This document shows, piece after piece, positions 33,134 through 41,769 of a stretch of DNA of 64,000 nucleotides. The position numbers and the translations under genes are program-made. Numbering within the stretch: position 1 is the first letter of the stretch; the number at the start of each line of letters is the position of its first letter. The notes beneath the pieces were generated by a model. It saw only the letters and a program-made list of their open reading frames with translations. It made no database searches and was not told where the DNA came from. This DNA is from Cocos nucifera (lineage: Eukaryota; Streptophyta; Magnoliopsida; Arecales; Arecaceae): the NCBI GenBank assembly GCA_006176705.1, contig QRFJ01000368.1, forward strand, positions 910,001 through 974,000. Reading direction: 5' to 3'.

Positions 33134-35414
33134 TGAAGGAAAATCCTGATTTTTCGGATCCAGGTTCGTTCAGATCTGATCGGATCAAGAGATATATTTC
33201 AAAATTTTTTTTCTTTAATCCAAATTAGATCTGAGATATTTTAGATCTAATTCTTATTATTTTAATAATAAAAATAAAATATAGATAAATTAAATCAAAT
33301 TTAATTTACCTTGATGTAGGGTAATCCTATTATTCCGTTGATGATCCTGTAAGCAGCGGAAGGTTCTGGATCTAGCCATGCAAGTGCCTGGCCTCTATCG
33401 GTATCCACTCAGGCTAGATCTAGAGATCCTCTTCTTCTCTATCATGTCTCCAAAATTTAGATCTAAATCTGATTTGGAGGATCTTCAAAACATCCTTTCG
33501 AAGATCAGCAGTTGTCCTTTGCAGCAGCGCAGCCTTCTAGCTTTCTATCGCCTTTCTCTCGTCTGGATTGCACCAACTAAGATCCCAAACTATTTTGGAT
33601 GTGGAGAGGAGAGGGAGAAGATGGTCTTGGCATGGAGGAGGAGGAGAGAGGCAGCCTTGGGGCATGGAGAATTGTATTACTCTTTGAGTTGGGCGCAGGG
33701 TCTTATTTATAGACTATGCGTGATCCAACTCCTCTTCTTCCCAACCAATCACAACCCTTTGTGAAATCAGATCTAAATCTGATTGGTGGAAATAGAGTCC
33801 CTTGGATTCCTTCCTTAGATGGCACCTAAGATCAGTCAAAGTTGGTTCTTAGGAGAAGTCTAATCGAAATCCAAAAAGGAGATGGAGTCCCTATCCAACA
33901 GGGACTCCTGGGCGCCTCCAGCTTGGGCACACGCCAAGGGTGGCATGCGCCCTCCTCCTTGCCAGGTTCTGGTAGGGGGACAAGCCCCCACCAGCTCTCC
34001 AATAGGTGCGTGACACATGGATAGAAGTCAAAGTATCAATGGTCAATATTTGACCAGTCAAAGGTCAACTTTTGACCAAAGTCAAAGGACGAAAAATGGC
34101 AGGTGACAAAAAATGGCAGGTATTGTCTTACAAAATAAGACAATCCTTTTCTGACCTGGACAAGCTCCAGTCAGACCAAGTGAAGGCCTCTGATCAAGCA
34201 CAAACTCCTTTGGCTCAGTCAGGACAACTATTTATGATAGTAAAAGAAGAACGTTAGGTTCAATCGAGTGCTAGCACGATTTTCTTGAACCTAATTGAAT
34301 CTCATTCAGATCAATTGAACTAGATCAGTTCAATTGATGATCACCAGATTCAAACCCTTATTTGTGTGACCCAGTTAGGTTCAGTTCTATATGGTAATGG
34401 GATATGTCATGATCTCTATCATCGACATCATCGAAACTCCTTTCGATGGATCAGAACTCTTCTGATTCGAACAGCTAGAATGATCGATCATCTAAATCAT
34501 TCTAATTGCTCCCAAAATCCACCAGTGACACCTAGCAGTATATGGTGGCAACCCATCAGAGCTGAATGCGAACCTCTTGGTGCAGCTACCTGTGTGATGA
34601 TTAAGTTCTTCTATCTTGAGCCCCGATCAGATTAGGGTTTAAGGTGAACTCGTCAAACCCTAGTTTCTGTCATATGATGTAATCATTCGATTCAAGTCCG
34701 ATGTGAAAATCTAAATAGAAACTCTTTCTATTATTTCACTCTGCCATGGCCATGGGCTTCTGGACTTGATTCTCATGATCATCATAGGGCTGCTCCTCTA
34801 CCACCGAGGTAGATAGATTCCATCTTGATGCAATCCAGTTCCTACAATGAACATGCTATAGCCAACATACACCTCAGGATTCCAGATGGCTAGGAGATCG
34901 AGTTATGGTGTAGTCAAACTATAACACCCTCAAGGTGAACTATCGATGCACCTCAGGTCAAAGAACCAGACACACCACTGCAGCATCGAGTCAGTCATTG
35001 ATGAGAAGGTAGACTTTCCTAATGACTACTCGAGGTGGTCACGCTCAGTGCCCTCATTCTCTAACGAGTATCTGTACTCTCGCTCTGGTGTCTCCACACC
35101 GTAGACTCAAGACTCATCTACTAAAGAGAAGTGATTGTACACCAACCTTTCGGATCAATCACCATCCTTATGATGATCCTATGGTTGGAAGCATTTTATG
35201 AGTTAATAATGATTATTCATGTCTTAAATTTTTAACTCTTAAAAATATGAATTATCATTACTATTAACTCAAAGAATGTATCATAGATACTAAATACAAA
35301 TATGTGATAGAAAATAACCCATTTTATTAATTATAGTTAAAATTATAATTTTGCCCCTAAAAGTGTATTATAAGTGTCAGCCAATTCTGACTTTTAGGGC
35401 ACATATATCTAACA
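33134..35414 (-). repeat. Right (5') LTR of copia element B
   Basis: This 2281-bp copy is the partner of 25411-27692. As the upstream LTR in minus orientation it would hold the active promoter. Confidence 0.92.
33701..33711 (-). promoter_or_regulatory. TATA box in the 5' LTR of copia element B
   Basis: The minus strand reads TATAAATAAGA, conserved in both LTRs (see 25981-25990). It lies about 570 bp before the LTR's inner end, a plausible U3/R promoter position. Confidence 0.55.
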
Positions 35415-36290
35415 TGAAGGAGATTTTATCTCCTGTTGATATTTACGTTGAAGCTCAGGAGAGATCTCATCTCCAATCGAGGTTGAAGTTGAAGCTTTCC
35501 TCATCTCGTCTAAAATAAATGAGGCCTTCGACTTTGCTCACGTTAGGATAAGGTTCTCCTTCTATTTCTAATGGACTATAGGAACATATAAGGGTCATTG
35601 TCAGGATCTCTCCCCTCATCTCGTCTAAAATGAACGAGGCCTTCGACTTTGCTCACGTTAGGATGAGGTTCTCCTCCTAGTTCTAACGGACTGTAGGGAC
35701 ACATAAGGGCTGCTGTCAGGGCCTCTTCCCGCATCTCATCTAAAATAAATTAGGCCTTCGATTTTTGCTCACGTTAGGATGAGGTTCTCCTCCTATTCCA
35801 AACGAGCTGTAGGGGCACATAAGGACCATTGTCAGAGCCTCTCTCCTCATCCATCTAAAATGAATGAGGCCTTCGACTTTGCTTACGTTAGGATGAGGTT
35901 CTCCTCTTATTCCTAATGGACTGTAGGGATACATAAGGGCCATTGTCAGGGTCTCTTCCCTCATCCTATCTAAAATGAATGAGGCCTTCAACTTTGCTCA
36001 TGTTAAGATGAGGTTCTCCTTCTATTCCTAATGGACTGTAGAGGCACATAAGGGCCATTGTTAGGACCTCTTCCCTCATCCCGTCTAAAATGAACAAGGT
36101 CTTCGACTTTGCTCATGTTAGGATGGGGTTCTTCTCCTATTTCTAATGGATTGTAGGGGCACATAAGGGCCGTTGTGAGGGCCTCTCCCCTTATCTCATC
36201 TAAAACGAACGAGGCCTTCGACTTGCTCATGTTAGGATGAGGTTCTTCTTCTATTTCTAACATGGCCACTATTGATTGCTTCTTCCCCAT
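35415..36290 (-). repeat. 117-bp tandem array of the gag-only gypsy element
   Basis: After a short remnant of the hairpin array (35415-35490), about seven units of about 117 bp follow. Each contains GAGGCCTTCGACTTTGCTCA, GTTAGGATGAGGTTCTCC and GGACTGTAGGG...CACATAAGGG. 117 is a multiple of three, so minus-strand frames of repeating 39-residue blocks stay open over 35740-36296. The array starts right behind the integrase tail, in the 3' UTR. Confidence 0.85.
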
Positions 36291-36299
36291 CGTCACATA

Positions 36300-36541
36300 G
36301 TTTTTGCATCGAGAAATAATAATATTAAAATAAAAGAGTTTTATTAAAGAAAAATTATCGATAGTATATTCTTAGATTTTCTAAGTTTCAACGTCGTGGG
36401 AGCGTTGTTCCTCCGAGCTTTTTAGATAATAAGTTTCGGGCCGGACGACCTTCTCTACTTCATACGGGCCTTCCCAATTTGGGGCAAGCTTTTTCTGACT
36501 CTAAGGCTGAGAGATGATGGCTCGCCGAAGTATTAAGCCCC
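36300..36541 (-). pseudogene. Integrase C-terminal tail left in the gag-only element
   Basis: Minus-strand reading gives LRRAIISQP, then KKLAPNWEGPYEVEKVVRP and ETYYLKSSEE. This is the conserved end of Tat/gypsy polyproteins; the matching segment of the Tat element lies at about 52090-52230. It directly follows the end of gag at 36542. The whole pol between gag and this tail is absent, so an internal deletion joined the two. Confidence 0.75.
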
Positions 36542-37862
36542 CTAGAGACAGCATTGATGATGCCGAGAGACGATCGATCTCCTTGTTGTTCCTTCCTCAT
36601 TGGTGGTTCTAGCTGCGGTAGCGCCCTTGGCTTGCTTCAGACCGACGTCTATGGAGCATTGAGGGAGATGTAGTTGTGAAACCTTCTGGGAGGAAACTTC
36701 TTCGTGCCCTTCCATCGGGGCTTCTTTGACGATAAGCTCGAGGAGAAGTTCGGGCTTGCTTGCGCTCGGGGAGAGTTCGTGAGCACGGTCGAACTTCATT
36801 CGGCCCTCCATCAGCGATGGATTTATGCCGCTCTCTTGCAGCTTCTTCATCCTTCAACTTGAAGGCTTCTTCCATTCGGGCATATTCCTTAGCATGAGCT
36901 AGTAGATCAGCAAAATTTCTGAGGTACTTCTTCTCTAGGAAGAATAATAAATCGTTCTTCTGAAGGCCATCCTTGAGTGCGGCCATCACAACTAACTGGT
37001 CTAGGTTCTAGACCTCCAATGCAGCAACATTAAATTGGATGACATAAGTTCGAATGGATTCTTTCTCCTTTTGCTTGATGTTTATCAGAGAATCTAAATC
37101 TTGGTGCGGATGTCAGCTGCTAACAAAGTGAGCCGCAAACTGATAGCTCATCCGGTCAAAGGAGAAGATCGTACCCAATTTTAATATTGAGTACCAGTTT
37201 TTTACTGCTTTCTTTAATGTAGATGGAAAAGCTCGACATAATATGACGTCTGGTGCATCATAGAGCAGCATCATGGTCCAGAAGGCCTCTGGGTGATCGA
37301 TCGAATTAGAGGTTTCATCATAGCTTTCAAACTGGAGGAAGCTCGAAGTTCAGCAGAATGGGTTCTTACATAATTCGGAGAGAGAAAGGAAGATCGGTAC
37401 GGACGTCGTCATGGTGAGCCAGGATGACAAGATCGAGCTCCTCAATCCACTGATCCATCTTCCATAGTTTCTGATCGAGGACGTCATCTCGATCATAGAT
37501 CTTTGAAGGCTTCCAACTATAGATGGGGAAGATTTCTTCTGGAGAAGAATCACGATCCAAACAAGGATCCTCTACTCTCTATTTTTTCTTCTCAAGGGCG
37601 ATGGATTGTTAGCCCAAGTGCTCTTCTTTGGGATCGATTCCTGATATCCTGATGATGGGCTTTCTGGCAAAATCACCATCGGAGGCTGCCGCATAGCCTG
37701 CACTATCTCGGTGAGGTCCTGAATCCACTGCATCAGTAGGTTAAACTGTTCTGAATCTACCGTGGCCACTGGTGGAGGAGGTTGAGGCGTAGGTGCTGGA
37801 GCAAGAATGGATGGATCTGGCTCGAATCTTAAAGAAGAAGATCCATAGGATTGACTAAGCAC
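36542..37862 (-). pseudogene. Gag of the gag-only gypsy element, decayed
   Basis: Read on the minus strand from about 37862. The N-terminal part (37572-37862) is Pro-rich, with PDPSILAPAPTPQPPPPVA. Scattered pieces follow (37366-37560). The conserved Retrotrans_gag core spans about 36870-37340, with CRAFPSTLKKAVKNWYS, FDRMSYQFAAHFVSS and LVVMAALKDGLQKNDLLF. The tail is basic (36609-36740, many RS and RR). Stops near 37110 and 37010 and frame changes show it is dead. The protein would form the nucleocapsid. The closest relatives by motif are Tat/Athila-type gags. Confidence 0.82.
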
Positions 37863-37896
37863 TCCTTTAAGAATAAGGGTACGTCAAGAACAGCAG

Positions 37897-37914
37897 GCCC
37901 TTCCTCTAGCGCCA
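37897..37914 (-). other. Primer-binding site of the gag-only gypsy element
   Basis: The minus strand reads TGGCGCTAGAGGAAGGGC, starting 4 bases inside the right LTR. TGGCGC starts of this kind are common in plant Ty3/gypsy elements. I do not assign the tRNA. Confidence 0.6.
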
Positions 37915-38150
37915 ATCCTATTGGTGCAGAATTTGATCTACATCGGATCGAGCTAGAGTTTAGAAAGAAGAGGTCGCCGTTAGTGACCTGCAAAATAAAG
38001 TTGCACCCAGAGTCGATGGTGGCGGCTTCGGTAGGATTCTCTGACGATCAAATTAGCTCTTCTGGCTAATAGAAATAGAGTGCTAAGGAGAGGATTCAGC
38101 AGAGTTTTAAAAAGGAGAAGAGAGCTTAAAAAGAATATGTCTAGAGGATT

Positions 38151-38160
38151 TCTTTTATAG
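38151..38160 (-). promoter_or_regulatory. TATA box in the 5' LTR of the gag-only element
   Basis: CTATAAAAGA on the minus strand is conserved in the partner LTR at 21684-21694 (CTATAAAAGGG). It lies 240 bp from the inner end of the LTR, so U3 carries the whole 45-bp array. Confidence 0.6.
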
Positions 38161-38509
38161 ATGGAGCTTAGAGTAGAATGATAGTGACAGCTATAGCCAT
38201 CTGATAGCTGGCCACTCAGAACCATGTGAGAACGGTGCCGCCTACAGCAGACTGATAGTGATAGCCATAGCCATTCGATAGCTGGCCACTCAAGGCCGCA
38301 TGAGTGGGGCACCACCTGCAGTAGACTGATAGTGATAGCCATAGCCATTCAGTACTGAGCCACTCAGGACCACGTGGAGGGATGACGAGCTTTGACGTAT
38401 GTCAATTTCAGAGGAGTTTGGACTCCTAAAGGGAATACGGCTAGAGATGATCATCCGAGAGGAATGCTACTTAAAATCTAGAAGTAATCTACTGGAGAAA
38501 TTTGGATGA

Positions 38510-39650
38510 AGTTTGATTGATGGAGAAGTCCAGAAGGAGTTTGACTGGTGGAGAAGTTTGGCTGAAGGAAAAGTTTGGAAGGAGTTTGGCTCCTGGAGGA
38601 ATTCGACTGAAGGAGAAGTCTGGAGGAAGTTCGGCTCCTGGAGGAATCTGACTGAAGAAGAAGTTTGGAGGGAGTTTGACTCTTGGAGAAATTCGATTGA
38701 AGGAGAAGTCCGAAAGGAGTTTGGCTCCTGGAGGAATCCGATTGAAAGAGAAGTCCTGAAAGGAGTTCGGCTCTTAGAGGAATCCGATTGAAGAAAAAGT
38801 TCGGAAGGAGTTGGGCTCCTGGAGGAATCCAAATGAATGAGAAATTCGAAGGAAGTTCGGCTCCTAGAGGAATCCATGTTAAGAAGAAGTCCGGAGGGAG
38901 TTCGACTCCTAGAGGAATCCGATTGAAGTAGAAGTCCGGGGAGAGTTCGGCTCCTGGAGGAATCTGACTGGGGAAGAAGTCTAGAAGGAGTTTGGCTTCT
39001 AGAGGAATCCATTTGAAGAAGAGGTCCGGAAGGAGTTCGGCTCCTAGAGGAATCCATCTGAAGAAAAAAGTTCGAAAGAAGTTCGGCTCTTGGAGGAATT
39101 TGACTGAAGGAGAAGTCTGGAGGAAGTTTGGCTCCTGGAGGAATCTGACTAAGAAAAAAGTCTGAAAAAAGTTTGGCTCCTAGAGGAATCTATCTGAAGG
39201 AGAGATCCGAAAGGAGTTCGGCTCCTGAAGAAATCATCTGAAGGAGAAGTTCGGAGGAAGTTTGGCTCCTGAAGGAATCCGATTGAAGAAGAAGTCTGGA
39301 TGGAGTTCAGCTCCTGGAGAAATCTGATTGAAGAAGAAGTCCTAGAAGAAGTTTGACTCCTGGAGGAATCTGATTGAAGGAGAAGTTCGGAAGGAGTTGG
39401 GCTCTTAGAGGAATCTGATTGGAGAAGAAGTCTGGAGGAAATTCGGCTCCTGGAGGAATCCATTTGAAGGAGAAGTTCAGAGGAAGTTCGGCTCCTAGAG
39501 AAATTTAATTGAAGTAGAAGTTCGGAAAAAGTTCGGCTCCTAGAGGAATCCGACTGAGAAAAAAGTCTGGAAGGAGTTCGGCTCTTGGAAGAATCCATCT
39601 GAAGGAAAAGTCCGGAGGGGGTTCGGCTCCTAGAGGAATCCGATTGAAAA
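38510..39650 (-). repeat. 45-bp tandem array within U3 of the right LTR
   Basis: About 25 units of the same 45-bp repeat as 22110-23170 are present. Unit number and order are similar but not identical between the LTRs, as judged by eye. Confidence 0.85.
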
Positions 39651-39890
39651 AGAAATTCGGAAGAAGTTCGGCCACTGAAGGAGTTCAGCCGCTGAAGGAG
39701 TTCGCCTGGGGTTCGGTCGCTGGAGAGTTCGGTCGGCTGAAGGAGTTCGGCTAAGGTCAGCCGCTGGAGGAGTTCGACTGGGGTTCGATCGCTGGAGGAG
39801 AATTTTTGATCGAAGCTCTTCCGTGATTATTAGTTGTATTAGGCTAAGCATCAGGCTGGACTTTGATGGAAGCGAAATTTATCCCCAACA

Positions 39891-41113
39891 ATATCCATAT
39901 AATCATATCATCAATCACTAATATACATGTATATTCAATATATAATATATTCATACTAAAAGATTGTACAAGAAATAATAATATTTCAAACATTATAATC
40001 CAATCAACACAAATCTAATGATATAAAACCAATGATATAAATCCAACGATAGAAATAATATATATGTAATGATGATCATGTATGAAAATTCTTACCCGAA
40101 TTTATGATAAACGAAACTCGCAAGACTATGATCTAGTGTCAATACTCTACTCGATATCCTCCTATCCAATAATTTACTCTCCTACATATTTAATTTAATT
40201 TTTAAATTAAATTAATTAAATTAATTTAAAATCCTAAAATTTTCTATCGGGGTTTATCAGGGTCCACACTCTATCTTCAAGATTTCTAAAGAGAGAAAAT
40301 TCATGAAGAGAGAGAAAATTCTAGAGATAGAAAATATAGAGAGAAACTTGGAGAGAGAAGGTAGAGAGAGGAGAGTAGAAAGAGAAAAATATTCTTTTTA
40401 TATTTTATTTTTTTCTTTCTTTTATTTTTTTTCTTCTTGCTTGCGACTCATAAAAATAGGAGATCGAACCCTCCCTCTCTCTCTTTTTTTCTTTCTTCCC
40501 TTTTTTTTTCTCTTTTTTTTCTTTCTTTCTTTCTTCTTCTTCCATGGCAAAACAGAGGACTTGCACCCTCTCTTTTCTTAACGGAATAGGAGACTCTGTC
40601 TCCTTGCTCCTGAAGCAAAGGTGGTCCTCCTTCCTATCGGCAATAGTCGTGGCTAGAGGAGAAGGCTATGGTAGCAACAGTCGGTTGGGTCTGGCAACTG
40701 ACGACGGCAATAGGTGGTAGAAAAATCAAAGATTAGCCACAAAAAAATAGGGGATCCTTTTATCTAAATTTTTTGGAGATTATCATGCCGAAATCACGAG
40801 GCTTCCAAGTTTGAGGAAACTAGAGCTAAAAAATCTTAAGTTTTATCTAGCTTTCTGGGCGATGCACAACTACGATTTTCGACGAACAAAATGAAAGGCT
40901 CTCGTGCAGAATTTTTGACGATTTCCATCGGTTTGGACCTCGAATCTTGATGAAGAGAGGGATTTTTCTTTTTCTTTAAATAGAGCTAAAGGGGAGAAGT
41001 TTTATTCCTCTCTGATGCAGGATTTTCGACTTCGGTCGGAAGTTGTTGGGAAAGAAGATTTCTTGAAGGAGACTTCTCTCAATTATTTTTTTTATTAAAA
41101 TTGGGTCATTACA
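39891..41113 (-). mobile_element. LTR copy 2, 5' half (split by insertion)
   Basis: On the minus strand it begins TGTAATGACCCAATTTT at 41113 and runs to the ATATC duplication at 39891-39895. It contains a GA/CT-rich block (40280-40560) and a TATTTAAAG promoter-like word near 40975. Together with 20613-21447 it forms one LTR of about 2.06 kb. No partner LTR or coding region is present, so it looks like a solo LTR. A 5-bp duplication at its outer ends could not be confirmed (flanks AATAT and TATCA differ). Confidence 0.65.
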
Positions 41114-41769
41114 TATCATCCTTGCACCATTGGCATGCCATGTGGCATAATGGTGGATTCTGCAATTCAACACTATATATCCGTGCACTATATGCCATGC
41201 ATACAAATAGTCGCAGTCGCTTGTTTCTATAGAGGCGTATTGATATGAATTGAGGAGTCTATAGAAATAAGCCGATGTGGTTGGCTACAGATGCGGCCAT
41301 GTGGTGCATGCAATATGAGGTATAATTTTTTGTGCAAATTCAAGGGAGCCTAGTGTGAAGCACTGCAGTGCAGGAAAACTGCTTGGTGATAGAGTTCGGC
41401 CTCCTAACCATTTTTTTTTTTTCCTTTTAACTAAAATAGACGCACGTGCGTCACATCGCGTCGGGAATTAGTGACCGTTGCCTCCTCCCTCCAATTCCGT
41501 CAAACCCAGAGGAGGACATTTAACTGACTCGGTCTTCCTTCTCCCCTGCTCACAATACAAACTTGGGTCTCTTTGGGCATACATAGCGAAAATTACTCAA
41601 ATAATTCCGCACAAAAATCTAACAAAACAATGAACCAATCTTACCACCACCACCACCTCCTCCTCCTCTTTTGAACTCCAAATTCCCACAGAACTCATGC
41701 TTCAAAATCCAATTCTTCATTTAGTTCGACCAACCACTCTTGGTTGAAAGAAGCAAAATCCCTGCATCA
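41114..41769 (+). promoter_or_regulatory. COBL upstream region with palindromic G-box
   Basis: 656 bp separate the solo LTR from the COBL start codon. A perfect 14-bp palindrome GACGCACGTGCGTC at 41439-41452 contains the CACGTG G-box bound by bHLH and bZIP factors. A T-run lies at 41411-41422. No convincing TATA box lies between the G-box and the ATG. Whether the G-box is used is inference. Confidence 0.5.
41190..41330. repeat. Short hairpin (MITE-like) upstream of COBL
   Basis: Arms CGCTTGTTTCTATAGA (about 41218) and TCTATAGAAATAAGCCGA (about 41257) form a stem with a loop of about 20 bases. Weaker pairing continues outward. The terminal words and target duplication are unclear. Confidence 0.45.

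Larger units (their letters stand above)
25411..35414 (-). mobile_element. Copia element B: complete Ty1/copia retrotransposon, Angela/BARE-like
   Basis: LTRs at 25411-27692 and 33134-35414 are nearly equal in length. The flank TGAAG on both sides (25406-25410, 35415-35419) is a 5-bp target duplication. A Met-tRNA primer site and polypurine tract sit in the right places. The coding order on the minus strand is gag, protease, integrase, reverse transcriptase, RNase H, which defines Ty1/copia. The leader of about 1.86 kb between primer site and gag, and the LTR start (minus strand TGTTAGATATATGTGCCC), fit the Angela/BARE lineage; that placement is inference. The coding region has several stops and frameshifts. 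Confidence 0.9.
21453..39890 (-). mobile_element. Non-autonomous gag-only Ty3/gypsy element, host of copia B
   Basis: Two LTRs of about 1.98 kb (21453-23436 and 37919-39890), TGTTGG...CCAACA, are flanked by ATATC on both sides (21448-21452, 39891-39895). In minus orientation the order is 5' LTR, primer site, gag, integrase tail, a 117-bp array, a hairpin array, polypurine tract and 3' LTR. Without copia B it is about 8.4 kb. It has no protease, reverse transcriptase or RNase H. Its gag and integrase tail resemble the Tat-type element at 45141-57396, so it probably depended on proteins of a Tat relative. Confidence 0.85.
37919..39890 (-). repeat. Right (5') LTR of the gag-only gypsy element
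   Basis: This 1972-bp copy partners 21453-23436. The 45-bp array at 38510-39650 falls upstream of the TATA motif, that is, in U3. Confidence 0.9.

Noticed and set aside
37851..38069. + strand frame across the gypsy LTR edge
   Set aside because: It crosses the primer site and LTR boundary opposite to the element's coding strand and has no domain.
20613..41113. Target duplication at the outer ends of LTR copy 2
   Set aside because: The flanks AATAT and TATCA do not match, so I could not confirm the ends.
41740..41769. Earlier start for the COBL protein
   Set aside because: The upstream codon is TTG. The first ATG in frame is 41770 and gives a standard signal peptide.
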